A stretch of DNA of 61,462 nt from an uncultured Acetatifactor sp. (GCA_910584235.1 CAJTZD010000021.1:1-61462), one strand, 5' to 3'. Numbered from the stretch's first letter, positions 31,107 through 40,273 are shown. The notes: generated from the letters alone by a model not told the origin. A program made the numbers and translations.

Positions 31107-32729
31107 ATGAAGCTGAAAAAAGTTATGGCACTGACACTGGCTGCCGTCCTGTCTCTTTCCGCGCTGGCTGGCTGCGGCAAGGATGACCGGCCCGCATCGG
31201 GAGAGAACAATAATAAAGAGCAGACAGAGGAAAACCAAAAAGAAGAGTCGAACCAAAAAGCGGGAGGAGAGGAGGGAGGAATGGCTGACAGCGTTACATT
31301 CCCCCTGGAGGAGACCATGACCTTTACCGCTGTGGCAGGCATGAACGGGGACTATACCATGACGGACAATATTGCCATGCAGAAAGCCTTGGCGGATACC
31401 AATGTCCAGATAGACTTCACCAATGTGCTGCATTCCGAGCTGGCTGAAAAGCTTAGCACAATGATCAACGGAAATAACTATCCTGACATATTCTTCAAAA
31501 ACAATTTTGATGCCGATAAGTACGGAAAGCAGGGAATCGTCATTCCCCTGGAGGATCTGATCAAAAAGTATGCGCCCAACTTGACGGCTCTGCTGGATGA
31601 AAGGGGCGGCTGGCAGTATATTACGGCTTCGGACGGCCATATCTATAGTCTGCCCCAGATAGATATGCCCAGTGTCAGCAGACCGGCCTACTGGATCAAC
31701 AAAAGATGGATGGATAATCTGGGCTTAAAGGAGCCTGCCAGTTTTGACGAGCTCTATGAGGTGCTGAAAGCCTTTAAGGAGAAAGATGCCAACGGAAACG
31801 GAGATCCCGATGACGAGATTCCCCTGTTCTGCAATTCCTGGCTGAATCCGTTCTTCCTGCTGCAGTATGCGGACTTCCCGAATACGGGCAAAGACGGAAT
31901 CATAGACGGCGAGCTGCGCTATGTGCCGGCAACGGAAGAGTACAAGGAATTCCTGGCATATGCCACAAAGCTTTATCAGGAAGGACTGATGTACAAAAAC
32001 AGCTTTACCACACAGCATGACGAGCAGGCTCCCATCGGCCAGTCAGGAGACGTGCTGGGTTCTTTCTTTGATGCCGGCGCATTCCTGACCGTAGGGCGCG
32101 ACCACGATGAGGACTACATTGCGCTGACTCCCTGGGACGACTGCCTGGATCTGAGCCCCGGCATCCAGGGCGGAACACTGGCTATCTCCGACAAGTGCGA
32201 GCATCCCGAGGTGGTGGTGGCCTGGGCCGATCAGTTCTACACGGAAGAGGGCGGCAAGCTGGCCTGGATGGGTGTAGAGGGCGAGACTTATCAGTACAAT
32301 GACCAGGGAGAATGGGAATGGCTCCTTGACAAGGGACACGGCGAGGATATTACCACTGTCCGTGCCAGCTCAGCCATCCAGGGCGGCGGCCAGTCTCACC
32401 CCTCCGTTCAGCCCAGAGCGTGGATGGAAAGCATGTCCGCCAATGTGGACCCGGACGAAGTCTACCTGAACCAGCAGAGACTGAAACTCATCGAGCACGG
32501 TCAGGTGCCCTGGCCCAAGCTGACCTATACGGACGATCAGCAGAAAGAGATGTCTACCATTGGTGCGGACATTAACCCTTATGTAGATGAGTACATGGCA
32601 TTTGTAGTCACCGGGGAGCTGAATCTGGAGGACAGCTGGGACGAATATATCGGCAAGCTCAACGAAATGGGGCTGGAGCGTCTGGAGGCAATCTATAAAG
32701 AGGCTTATGATGCGGCTATGAATCGATAA
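31107..32729 (+). CDS. Sugar ABC transporter solute-binding lipoprotein (LplA/LipO type)
   Basis: A 540-residue lipoprotein. Its signal peptide MKLKKVMALTLAAVLSLSAL ends in lipobox LAGC with Cys23, so it is tethered to the outer face of the membrane. A charged Asn/Glu/Lys linker (24-55) is followed by an extracellular solute-binding protein family 1-type fold with DIFFKNNFDADKYGKQG, YSLPQIDMPSVSRPAYW and INKRWMDNLGLKEPASFDEL. The large (about 500 residue) binding protein with two LplB/LplC-type permeases is typical of complex oligosaccharide import (rhamnogalacturonan, mannan or host glycans). The exact ligand is unknown. First gene of a three-gene operon. Confidence 0.92.
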   Translation: MKLKKVMALTLAAVLSLSALAGCGKDDRPASGENNNKEQTEENQKEESNQKAGGEEGGMADSVTFPLEETMTFTAVAGMNGDYTMTDNIAMQKALADTNVQIDFTNVLHSELAEKLSTMINGNNYPDIFFKNNFDADKYGKQGIVIPLEDLIKKYAPNLTALLDERGGWQYITASDGHIYSLPQIDMPSVSRPAYWINKRWMDNLGLKEPASFDELYEVLKAFKEKDANGNGDPDDEIPLFCNSWLNPFFLLQYADFPNTGKDGIIDGELRYVPATEEYKEFLAYATKLYQEGLMYKNSFTTQHDEQAPIGQSGDVLGSFFDAGAFLTVGRDHDEDYIALTPWDDCLDLSPGIQGGTLAISDKCEHPEVVVAWADQFYTEEGGKLAWMGVEGETYQYNDQGEWEWLLDKGHGEDITTVRASSAIQGGGQSHPSVQPRAWMESMSANVDPDEVYLNQQRLKLIEHGQVPWPKLTYTDDQQKEMSTIGADINPYVDEYMAFVVTGELNLEDSWDEYIGKLNEMGLERLEAIYKEAYDAAMNR

Positions 32730-32835
32730 TCTTTTGTGAATGTAGCGGCGGAGACTGTGCTTGGCACGGGAAGCCCGGCGGCGGAGAGTCGGCAGCGATT
32801 CTTTGCCGCCTTTTTGAAAGGAGCAGGAATCATTC

Positions 32836-33771
32836 ATGAATATACAGAAAAAAAAGGAAGCTTTCGGGATCCGGCTGCTGAAAAACATAAGGAAACACTG
32901 GATCCTTTATCTGATGGTCACGCCGGTGGTGCTCTATTACATTATTTTCTCCTATGTGCCCATGTATGGCGTTCTGCTGGCCTTTAAGGAGTACGAGATC
33001 AAAAAGGGGATCCTGGGAAGTCCCTGGGTGGGCTTTGAACATTTCAGACGTTTCTTCAGCGCCTATGATTTTGAGCGTCTGCTTATGAATACCATCGGCT
33101 TAAGTGTTTATGGCATGATAGCCGGATTCCCCATTCCGATTATCTTTGCCCTGATGCTGAATTACCTGCGCCATACGAAGCTGAAAAAGGTGGTGCAGAT
33201 GGTATCCTATGCGCCGTACTTTATCTCCACCGTGGTCATCTGCGGTATGATTACCATTTTCATGTCCCAGGATTCCGGCATTTTCAATGTGATACGGGGG
33301 TTCTTCGGGCTGGAGCCCGTGAATTTCCTGGCAAAGGCAGAATGGTTTAAGCATATTTATGTGTGGAGCGGCGTATGGCAGGGCATGGGCTGGAGTTCCA
33401 TCATCTACATATCCGCCCTGGCCGGCGTGGACTATGAAATGCATGAGGCGGCCATTGTGGACGGCGCCACCAAGATTCAGCGGATGATCCATGTGGATCT
33501 GCCATCCATTAAACCCACGATACTTATGCTGCTCATTCTTCAGATGGGAGGCCTGCTGGGCGTGGGCTTTGAGAAAGTATATCTGCTGCAGAATTCTCTG
33601 AACAGAAGCGCCGCGTCGGTTATCTCCACTTATGTCTATGAGGTAGGCCTGATTCATTCCGACTATGGCTATTCCACTGCGGTAGGTCTGTTCAACTCTG
33701 TGATCAGCCTGATTCTGGTAGTTGGCTCCAATCAGTTGAGCAAGAAGTTCGCAGGCGAAAGTCTGTTTTAA
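32836..33771 (+). CDS. Sugar ABC transporter permease, LplB type
   Basis: A 311-residue membrane protein with six predicted membrane helices, from LYLMVTPVVLYYIIFSYVPM to VGLFNSVISLILVVGSNQLS. The cytoplasmic EAA loop that docks on the ATPase reads HEAAIVDGATKIQRMIHVDL. The N-terminus RLLKNIRKHWILYLMV is characteristic of LplB/YteP permeases. It forms the channel with the LplC-type partner 18 bases downstream. No ATPase gene is in this operon, as is usual for systems powered by MsmX. GAAAGGAGCAGG precedes the ATG. Confidence 0.92.
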   Translation: MNIQKKKEAFGIRLLKNIRKHWILYLMVTPVVLYYIIFSYVPMYGVLLAFKEYEIKKGILGSPWVGFEHFRRFFSAYDFERLLMNTIGLSVYGMIAGFPIPIIFALMLNYLRHTKLKKVVQMVSYAPYFISTVVICGMITIFMSQDSGIFNVIRGFFGLEPVNFLAKAEWFKHIYVWSGVWQGMGWSSIIYISALAGVDYEMHEAAIVDGATKIQRMIHVDLPSIKPTILMLLILQMGGLLGVGFEKVYLLQNSLNRSAASVISTYVYEVGLIHSDYGYSTAVGLFNSVISLILVVGSNQLSKKFAGESLF

Positions 33772-33788
33772 GCAAGGAGGAGAAAGAA

Positions 33789-34697
33789 ATGAAGTGGAGA
33801 AAATCGGGAGACAGGAGATCCTATGCCGACAAGGTATTTGACATCGTCAATCTGCTAGTTATGATCGTCCTGCTGATCATCTTTGTCTGGCCCCTGTGGT
33901 TTGTGGTGATTGCCTCTTTCAGCGATCCCAATCAGGTGTGGCTGGGAAAGGTGGTGCTGTGGCCAAAGGGCTTTACGCTGGTCTCTTATGAGGAACTGCT
34001 GCAGTATAAGCGGATCTGGATAGGCTATGCCAATACTATATTTTATACGGTGGTGGGAACCCTGGTGAACCTCATTATGACAGTATGCGGCGCTTACCCT
34101 CTTTCCCGGAAAGACTTTATGCCCAGGCATTTTATCATGGTGCTGCTGCTGATCACCATGTATTTTTCGGGCGGCCTGATTCCCACCTATCTGGTGGTGA
34201 GCAAGCTGGGGCTGATCAATACCCGCTGGGCCATGATCATACCCGGCGCCATGTCCGTGTACAATATGATCGTCACCAGAACCTATTTCATGAACAGCAT
34301 TCCCCCATCGCTCCAGGAGGCTGCAACCCTGGACGGCGCCAGTTCTTTCCAGTATCTGGTGCGGGTGGTGCTGCCCTTGTCCAAGCCCATTCTGGCCGTG
34401 ATCGGACTGTACTATGCGGTGGGACATTGGAACGACTTCTACTCGGCGCTGATCTATCTCTATGACGATAGTCTGCTGCCGCTGCAGTCTTTCCTGCGGG
34501 ATATCCTGATGTCCACCAAGCTGACTCTGAATAATACCTCAAGCATGGACATGGCCACGGTGGCCGCAAAGGCGCAGCTGGCTCAGACTTTGAAGTACAG
34601 CGTGATCATCGTGTCCACTGTGCCTGTACTGTGTATTTATCCTTTTATTCAAAAGTACTTTGTCAAGGGCGTGATGATCGGCTCCGTAAAGGGATGA
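33789..34697 (+). CDS. Sugar ABC transporter permease, LplC/YtcP type
   Basis: A 302-residue membrane protein with six helices, starting VFDIVNLLVMIVLLIIFVWP and LWFVVIASFSDPNQVW, which are hallmarks of the LplC/YtcP group. The EAA loop is LQEAATLDGASSFQYLVRVV. The C-terminus ending KYFVKGVMIGSVKG is the conserved family tail. Its stop is 23 bases from the stop of the convergent AraC gene; an inverted repeat GCGGCAGT with ACTGCCGC (about 34705-34734) between and inside the gene ends may serve as a bidirectional terminator. Confidence 0.93.
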   Translation: MKWRKSGDRRSYADKVFDIVNLLVMIVLLIIFVWPLWFVVIASFSDPNQVWLGKVVLWPKGFTLVSYEELLQYKRIWIGYANTIFYTVVGTLVNLIMTVCGAYPLSRKDFMPRHFIMVLLLITMYFSGGLIPTYLVVSKLGLINTRWAMIIPGAMSVYNMIVTRTYFMNSIPPSLQEAATLDGASSFQYLVRVVLPLSKPILAVIGLYYAVGHWNDFYSALIYLYDDSLLPLQSFLRDILMSTKLTLNNTSSMDMATVAAKAQLAQTLKYSVIIVSTVPVLCIYPFIQKYFVKGVMIGSVKG

Positions 34698-34720
34698 CAG
34701 GGAGGCGGCAGTATGGCTCG

Positions 34721-36943
34721 TCAAGAGGGAGCACTGCCGCGCTCCCCTGCCTGGCTCCTGTACTGAGAGGGAGTCAGGCCTGTGTCCTGCTTGAACTTCC
34801 GGCGGAAGCTGGAAGTGTTCAGGTAGCCTACCGCCACGCTGATCTCATCGATGGACTGATCTGTGCTCAGAAGCAGTTCCCTGGCTCTGTTAAGGCGCAG
34901 TTCCCATATATAATCCGAAAAGTTCTGATTGATTTCTTTTTTTACCAGATAACTGATATAGGCAATGCTTACATGGAACTGCTCCGCCAGCTGGTTGATG
35001 GAAAAGTCCGGCCGGGTGAAGTTCTTTTCGATCTGTTCTTTTAAGTGGAAAGAACTGGCGGACTTGGCTGTCCACTGCTCCTGGAAAAAGTCTGTGAGCT
35101 TCTGTATATTGGCCTGGATGGCGGCTGCATTTTCCCCATAGGAGCAGCTGCGGCATAGGTACAGCGCCTCAAAATAGAGATTGCTGTAGGATTTGAAGCG
35201 GATGTCCGAGTGCTCCATGGCATTGGCTATGACTGCCAGCAGGTCGATGAGGATACAGTGGGCGAAGAAATCAGGAATCTGTCTGTCCATGGACTCGGAT
35301 TGGTCTATGATGCGAAACAGCTCCTGGATGTATCCGTTTGCCTCCTGGAATTGGTAATTCTGCAGGGAGGCGGACAGGGCGCTTAGCATTTCATAGGGAT
35401 AGGCCAGAGCAGAGCCGCCGGTCAAGAGAGGCGCGGCCTCCCGGTAGGTTACCACGGGCATCTCGCCCCAAAGGCCGCTGGCCTGAATGGCCTGCTCATA
35501 CAGGGAGGGAATATCTAACGGGGAATCGGAGCAGTCGCTTAAGGAGGAAAGATATCCCTTTTCCCGCTGCAGGTCTGTTAAGAGGAGCTCCAGCACCTCG
35601 TCCTTATTGGGCTCCGCCCCGGAGTAATTGATTAACAGGATGGCTGTATCCCCGGCGGTCTCCAGAATGACGCAGGAATCCTCCACGGTGAGGGAACGGC
35701 AGAAAAACTCCACGATCTTTCCGCAGGGGAAAGGGGCTCTGGGGGATTTCATCTTCACCGCAAAGAGCAGCACATCGGAGCCCGCGTCGAAGAGGCGGTC
35801 AATATCCGGGAGCTCCCGCCAGCCGGCAGTGGCATGGTTTGAGGTGATGATATTGTCCAGTATGGACTTTTGGATGGAGAGCTTATACTTCTCCAGTTTG
35901 TCCTGAAGCCGGCGGTTTTGGAGGCTGGAATCCGCAAAGGTCTGATCCAGCTGCTCCAGATAGCTCTGCCGTTTGTCGGGAGAGGCGACGATCTTCTGGG
36001 TCAGCTTATGTAAGGGCAGGTATGTGATTCTCATGGACATCAGAAGCAGCAAAAAACCGGCCAGGCCCAGAGCGAACAGGATCAGATAGGCTGTCCGAAA
36101 GGCAGAATTGACCTGTCCCAGCAGTACCTGGTTGGAGATCAGGGAAAGCATCAAAAAGTCGTTGCTCAGGCCGCCGCTGACGCATAGGGAGGTGTTGTTG
36201 TCAATGGGGTAGATGCCGTCTTTTGGCTCAAAGGAATCCATGTAGGGCGTCAGAAACTCTGTGTTTTTTCCGGCTATGATATTTTTTCCGGAATCCAGCA
36301 GGGCAACGGCGGGCATCTCGCTGGAGGAAGCTTTCAGGCAGAGCTGCTCTATCTCCCGTGTATCCACCAAAAAGTATGTGATGTCATTGGCGTAAGAGCT
36401 GTTGACAGGGAAGTAGATCAGCTGCTTTTCGCCGTCCTCCTGCAGATACAGCAGCTGGTTCTGCCTGCTGTCCAGATAGGGCGCCGGGTTGAAGACAAAG
36501 GGATTGGGCGTCAGCATATGGAAAGCGCCCTCCTTATATTCCGTGACGGTCTGGGAGGAGGTGACTACATTATGGTTCTTGTTGAGATAAATGACGGATT
36601 TTATATAGGGGCGGCCTGCGATGTATTTTCTGAGTTCTTTGTAAGCCAGGTATTGACGTCCCTGGTCCGTGGTATATTTGGTAAAGATAATGCTGACATT
36701 ATCCTTGATATAATTGTTGACTGTGTTCATCGCGTTAAATTCTTCTGCCAGAGTCTGCCGTACATTGTGAAGCTGTTCCTCGGAGGAAACGGTGAGCTGT
36801 TCCAGATAAAGCTTTGCAAGCTGGCTGCGGACGATGTAGAAAAAGCCTGTGATCAGAAAACAGAATATGATAAAGTAGGACAGAAAATAACGCAAGCGCG
36901 TACTGCCCGCAGTCTTGCGCGGGTAGGGTTTTCTGAATTTCAT
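34721..36943 (-). CDS. Membrane-bound AraC-family regulator with extracytoplasmic sensor
   Basis: A 740-residue regulator. Membrane helix 1 (about 18-40, LRYFLSYFIIFCFLITGFFY) and helix 2 (about 287-307, LILFALGLAGFLLLLMS) enclose an external sensor domain resembling a dCache/PDC domain. A cytoplasmic linker follows and then a C-terminal AraC double helix-turn-helix: FSINQLAEQFHVSIAYISYL, and SIDEISVAVGYLNTSSFRRK with FKQDTGLTPSQYR. It belongs to the YesN-like group that senses sugars outside the cell and activates neighbouring Lpl-type importers without phosphorylation. It is convergent with the importer operon and is the best candidate for its activator. Three 39-bp repeats lie directly upstream of its start. 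Confidence 0.9.
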   Translation of the reverse strand: MKFRKPYPRKTAGSTRLRYFLSYFIIFCFLITGFFYIVRSQLAKLYLEQLTVSSEEQLHNVRQTLAEEFNAMNTVNNYIKDNVSIIFTKYTTDQGRQYLAYKELRKYIAGRPYIKSVIYLNKNHNVVTSSQTVTEYKEGAFHMLTPNPFVFNPAPYLDSRQNQLLYLQEDGEKQLIYFPVNSSYANDITYFLVDTREIEQLCLKASSSEMPAVALLDSGKNIIAGKNTEFLTPYMDSFEPKDGIYPIDNNTSLCVSGGLSNDFLMLSLISNQVLLGQVNSAFRTAYLILFALGLAGFLLLLMSMRITYLPLHKLTQKIVASPDKRQSYLEQLDQTFADSSLQNRRLQDKLEKYKLSIQKSILDNIITSNHATAGWRELPDIDRLFDAGSDVLLFAVKMKSPRAPFPCGKIVEFFCRSLTVEDSCVILETAGDTAILLINYSGAEPNKDEVLELLLTDLQREKGYLSSLSDCSDSPLDIPSLYEQAIQASGLWGEMPVVTYREAAPLLTGGSALAYPYEMLSALSASLQNYQFQEANGYIQELFRIIDQSESMDRQIPDFFAHCILIDLLAVIANAMEHSDIRFKSYSNLYFEALYLCRSCSYGENAAAIQANIQKLTDFFQEQWTAKSASSFHLKEQIEKNFTRPDFSINQLAEQFHVSIAYISYLVKKEINQNFSDYIWELRLNRARELLLSTDQSIDEISVAVGYLNTSSFRRKFKQDTGLTPSQYRSQAGERGSAPS

Positions 36944-37008
36944 AGTGCACTCCTTTTAAATACGTTGTATCTCGTAGAATACGCTGTGATATTTGAGATG
37001 GTTTCGGG

Positions 37009-37121
37009 TAGAATCCTCTTTTGGATTCTATTATAGAACTCGGATAATAGAATCCTCTTTTGGATTCTATTATAGAACCCGGATAATAGAATCCTCTTTT
37101 GGATTCTATTATATAAGAACA
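37009..37121. repeat. Three 39-bp tandem repeats, each an inverted repeat
   Basis: Units begin at GAATCC 37011, 37050 and 37089, exactly 39 bases apart, and are almost identical (one C/T difference in the spacer AGAACC/TCGG). Each contains TAGAATCC-TCTTTT-GGATTCTA. From the second unit on, the arms extend to TAATAGAATCC and GGATTCTATTA. Between units, GGATTCTATTAT and ATAATAGAATCC form a second set of dyads. On the minus strand each unit also contains TATAAT. The array starts about 66 bases upstream of the AraC-type gene start. A related dyad, ATTCTAT-N6-ATAGAAT, is at 37241-37260. Confidence 0.92.
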
Positions 37122-37280
37122 GCCATCAAATTGCAACAAAACCATCTTCCAAAAGAAGTGGGTGAAAGACAGGAACTACCATAAAGCCTAATTAAGCTGT
37201 TTTTTGATTTATGCTATGGACATCTCTCTTATTTTTTAGTATTCTATTTTTATATAGAATGCAGAAAGGATGGTGAGAGG

Positions 37281-37409
37281 ATGAATATTTATATATGTGT
37301 TTTGGAGGGAACCGCAAAGGCGCTCACCATGAGTTATGATGATGGCAGACTGCAGAATGAGTGCCTGGTGGATATTTTTAATCGAAACGGGATCAGGGGG
37401 ACAAAATAA
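37281..37409 (+). pseudogene. Truncated polysaccharide deacetylase (NodB/CE4) start
   Basis: A 42-residue ORF behind GGTGAGAGG. From residue 11 it reads KALTMSYDDGRLQNECLVDI followed by FNRNGIRGT, the classic first motif of CE4/NodB-type polysaccharide deacetylases (the SYDDG aspartates bind metal and acetate). It then stops (K-TAA), where a full gene would continue FxLNxG for more than 200 residues. Only the start is left, and the SGNH hydrolase gene begins 56 bases later, so a deletion has removed the rest. The original gene probably belonged to the glycan-use locus next door. Confidence 0.75.
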
Positions 37410-37465
37410 GCTGTTATCAAAAGACGCGAAAAAGCTTTTGATTCGGCAGAAAAGAGGAGATAGAA

Positions 37466-38119
37466 ATGCTTTTTGAAGACATGGACAGAATCGTGTTCGC
37501 GGGAGACTCCGTGACGGACATGGGCAGCGCCCAGCCGGTGGGCGAGGGGCTGTTTGACAATCTGGGCACCGGATATGTACGGATCATCGACAATATGCTG
37601 GCGGCATATTATCCGGAGCGGCGGATCCGGGTGACCAACTCCGGAATCTCGGGCAATACCAGCAGAGACCTGTTGGAAAGATTCCAGCGGGATGTGGTGG
37701 ATTTAAAGCCGGACTGGGTCTCCATCTGTATCGGCATCAATGATGTGTGGAGGCAGTTCGACACCCCGGCCATGCCGGACGGACAGGTGCTGCCGGAGGA
37801 ATATGAGCGGAATGTGGAGCAGATGATTCTGGCGGTAAAGGAAGAGGTGAAAGGGATATTCCTGCTTTCCCCCTATTACATGGAGCCGAACCGCGAGGAC
37901 AGGATGCGGGCCAGGATGGACGAATATGTGGCTATCTGTGGGGAGCTTGCAAAGAAGCATGGCTGCGTGTTCGTGGATTTTCAGAAAGTCTATGAGGACT
38001 ATTGCAAAATCCGCCATTCCACGTTCATTGCCTGGGACAGGGTTCATCCCAACAGAGTGGGAGCCACACTGATGGCAAGGGCGTTTCTGGAGCAATGCGG
38101 ATTTGACTATAGCCACTGA
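37466..38119 (+). CDS. SGNH/GDSL hydrolase
   Basis: A 217-residue cytosolic hydrolase with all SGNH blocks: block I FAGDSVTD (nucleophile Ser about 15), block II NSGISGNTSRDLLERF, block III GINDVWRQF and block V DRVHPNRVG with the Asp/His pair. It likely deacetylates or de-esterifies carbohydrates; homologues in Lachnospiraceae sit in glycan-use loci as carbohydrate esterases. No signal peptide is present, so imported oligosaccharides would be the substrate. AGAGGAGATAGAA precedes the ATG. Its neighbours, an importer, its regulator and a former deacetylase, support a glycan role. Confidence 0.9.
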   Translation: MLFEDMDRIVFAGDSVTDMGSAQPVGEGLFDNLGTGYVRIIDNMLAAYYPERRIRVTNSGISGNTSRDLLERFQRDVVDLKPDWVSICIGINDVWRQFDTPAMPDGQVLPEEYERNVEQMILAVKEEVKGIFLLSPYYMEPNREDRMRARMDEYVAICGELAKKHGCVFVDFQKVYEDYCKIRHSTFIAWDRVHPNRVGATLMARAFLEQCGFDYSH

Positions 38120-38314
38120 GACGGAAAGCGCTGCGCGGGGGCCTGGTATTTGGAGGAAAGCTCCGGGCATGGCTCAGGGAACTGATTTCAGGCAAAAGGC
38201 ATAGCAGTGTTCCCGGGCTATGGAGGCGCCGCGGAGAGGACAGGCGGCAGAAGGCGGTAAACGAATAGGAAGACAGTATTATGAGACAAAAAAGCAAAGA
38301 GAGGGGTAAAAATC

Positions 38315-38815
38315 ATGAACAAAAGCGCATTTCATCAGTTATCGTACGGAGTGTATGTAGTCAGCACATGGGACAAGGGAAGAGCCACAGGCTGCACGGC
38401 CAACAGCGCCATGCAGATCACTTCGGAGCCCGCCACCATTGCCGTGAGCATTAACCATGACAACTACACAAACCAGTGCATCCGGGACACCGGAAAATTT
38501 GCCATTTCCATTCTGGGGGAGAATTCCAAGCCCGGCATTATCGGCACCTTTGGGTTCAAGAGCGGGAAAGACTGCAATAAGTTCGACGAGGTGGATTATG
38601 CGGTAAAGGGCTTCCTGCCGGTGGTGACGGATGCCTGCGCATACATTGTCTGCGAGGTCATCGACAAGATGGAGACGTCCACACATACCGTATTCCTGGG
38701 CAAGGTGCTGGATGCGGATATCCTGAAGAAAGACACCCCCATGACTTATTCATATTATCATAATGTAATCAAAGGGAAGAGCCCTAAGAATGCGCCCACT
38801 TATATAGCGGAGTAG
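38315..38815 (+). CDS. Flavin reductase-like FMN-binding protein
   Basis: A 166-residue split-barrel flavoprotein. FMN-binding segments are YGVYVVSTWDKGRATGCTAN and IAVSINHDNYTNQCI. The protein ends KGKSPKNAPTYIAE, exactly where related clostridial high-molecular-weight rubredoxins continue into a rubredoxin domain. Here the protein stops, so it is the flavoredoxin half alone. Relatives pass electrons from NADH oxidoreductases to oxygen- or peroxide-reducing proteins. AGAGAGGGGTAAAAATC precedes the ATG. It is probably monocistronic. Confidence 0.85.
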   Translation: MNKSAFHQLSYGVYVVSTWDKGRATGCTANSAMQITSEPATIAVSINHDNYTNQCIRDTGKFAISILGENSKPGIIGTFGFKSGKDCNKFDEVDYAVKGFLPVVTDACAYIVCEVIDKMETSTHTVFLGKVLDADILKKDTPMTYSYYHNVIKGKSPKNAPTYIAE

Positions 38816-38989
38816 GGGGAAGAAGCGGCGGGCAGACGGCCTGGCAGCAGCACCGGAACCGCGGGCAGGCTGCGCATGACAGGAGCAAGGCAATAGGACA
38901 AGGAGGCATTCCGGGGAAGCGGATATACAATATGAGGGGCGTTTTGCTATAGGATACAGGGGAGTGCAGGACGCGATAAGGGGCGGTAC

Positions 38990-40273
38990 ATGAAGATAAA
39001 GGTAAAAGAGATGGCGATTGAGGGGGTGCTGGCGCATCCTGTGGGACTCCACCAGAGCCCTGTTAGGCCTATGCGCATTTTCAGGCTGCTTTTAAAACTG
39101 TTGTCCATACCGGACTTGCGGGCCACACATTTTTCCCACAGGGAAATCGGCATGGAGAGGCTGGGAAAGGGGGATCCCTGTCTGATTCTCATGAATCATT
39201 CCAGCTTCATCGACTTGAAGATCGCGGCCACCCTCCTCTATCCCAGACCTTTCAATGTGGTGTGAACCTCGGACGGATTCGTGGGAAAGAACCGGCTAAT
39301 GCGTGCCATCGGCTGCATTCCCACAAAGAAATTCGTCACGGACATGGTGCTGATCCGGGATATGCTCTTTGCCCTGAAGCAGCTGAAAAGCTCCGTGCTG
39401 ATGTTTCCGGAGGCCAGCTACAGCTTTGACGGCACTGCCACGCCCCTGCCGGACAGTCTGGGGAAATGCCTGAAGATACTGGGGGCGCCGGTGGTGATGA
39501 TCCGTACCTACGGGGCTTTTTCCAGAGATCCTCTGTACAACAATCTGAAGCTGCGCAAAGTGGACGTGTCCGCGGATATGGAATACCTCTTGTCCCCCGA
39601 GGAGATCCGGCAGAAATCCGCCGGGGAACTGAACGAGCTTTTACAGGAGAAATTCTCCTTTGACAACTTCCGCTGGCAGCAGGAGAACCAAATACGCATC
39701 ACGGAAAGCTTCCGGGCCGACTGCCTCAACCGTGTCCTGTACAAATGTCCCCACTGCGCCGCAGAGGGACAGATGCTGGGCCAGGGCAGCAGGATTAGCT
39801 GCGGAAGCTGCGGGAAGTCATACGAGCTGACGGAATACGGCTTTCTGGAGGCAGTGGAGGGGGAGACCGAGTTCCCGCATGTGCCGGACTGGTACCGCTG
39901 GGAGCGGGACAGCGTGCGAAGAGAGCTGGAGGAGGGAACCTATCTGCTGGACGTGCCCGTAGACATCTGCATACTGGTGGACACGAAGAGCATCTACCGG
40001 GTGGGAACGGGACGTCTGCGCCATACCGCGGAGGGTTTTCACCTTACGGGCTGCGACGGAAAGCTGGATTATGTCCAGAAGCCCGGGGCTTCCTATAGCC
40101 TGTATTCGGACTACTACTGGTACGAGATAGGGGACGTGATCTGCATCGGCAATGGGGACGTGCTGTATTACTGCTTCCCCACGGAAGGCGGAGATGTGGT
40201 GGCGAGGACCAGGCTGGCCACGGAGGAACTTTATAAAATCACCAGGAGGCATAAGGGCGCCGGCGGCGCCTGA
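38990..40273 (+). pseudogene. Acyltransferase-like protein interrupted by one in-frame TGA
   Basis: One frame runs from ATG 38990 (AAGGGGCGG six bases upstream) to 40273, broken only by TGA 39263-39265. The N-terminal part (91 residues) ends RPFNVV and has the acyltransferase motif MNHSSFIDLK (NHxxxxD). After the stop the frame continues TSDGFVGKNRLMRAIGCIPT and FPEASYSFDGTATPLPDSLG, the second acyltransferase block, then a zinc-ribbon-like CPHCAAEGQ-CGSCGK segment and a long C-terminal domain (LLDVPVDICILVDTKSIYR). In relatives I believe a Cys precedes TSDGF, so TGA may replace TGC or TGT. The rest is undamaged. It could be a recent nonsense mutation, a sequencing error or, less likely, recoding. 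Full length would be 427 residues. Confidence 0.75.

Noticed and set aside
37009..37121. CRISPR array
   Set aside because: The 39-bp units are contiguous with no variable spacers, and no cas genes are present.
36735..37145. Repeat-containing small ORFs across the 39-bp array on both strands
   Set aside because: They arise because 39 is a multiple of three; repeated peptides on both strands are a by-product of the DNA repeat.
39263..39320. Selenocysteine insertion element after the in-frame TGA
   Set aside because: No convincing stem-loop with a suitable apical loop was seen by eye in the bases after TGA. Kept only as a possibility to test.
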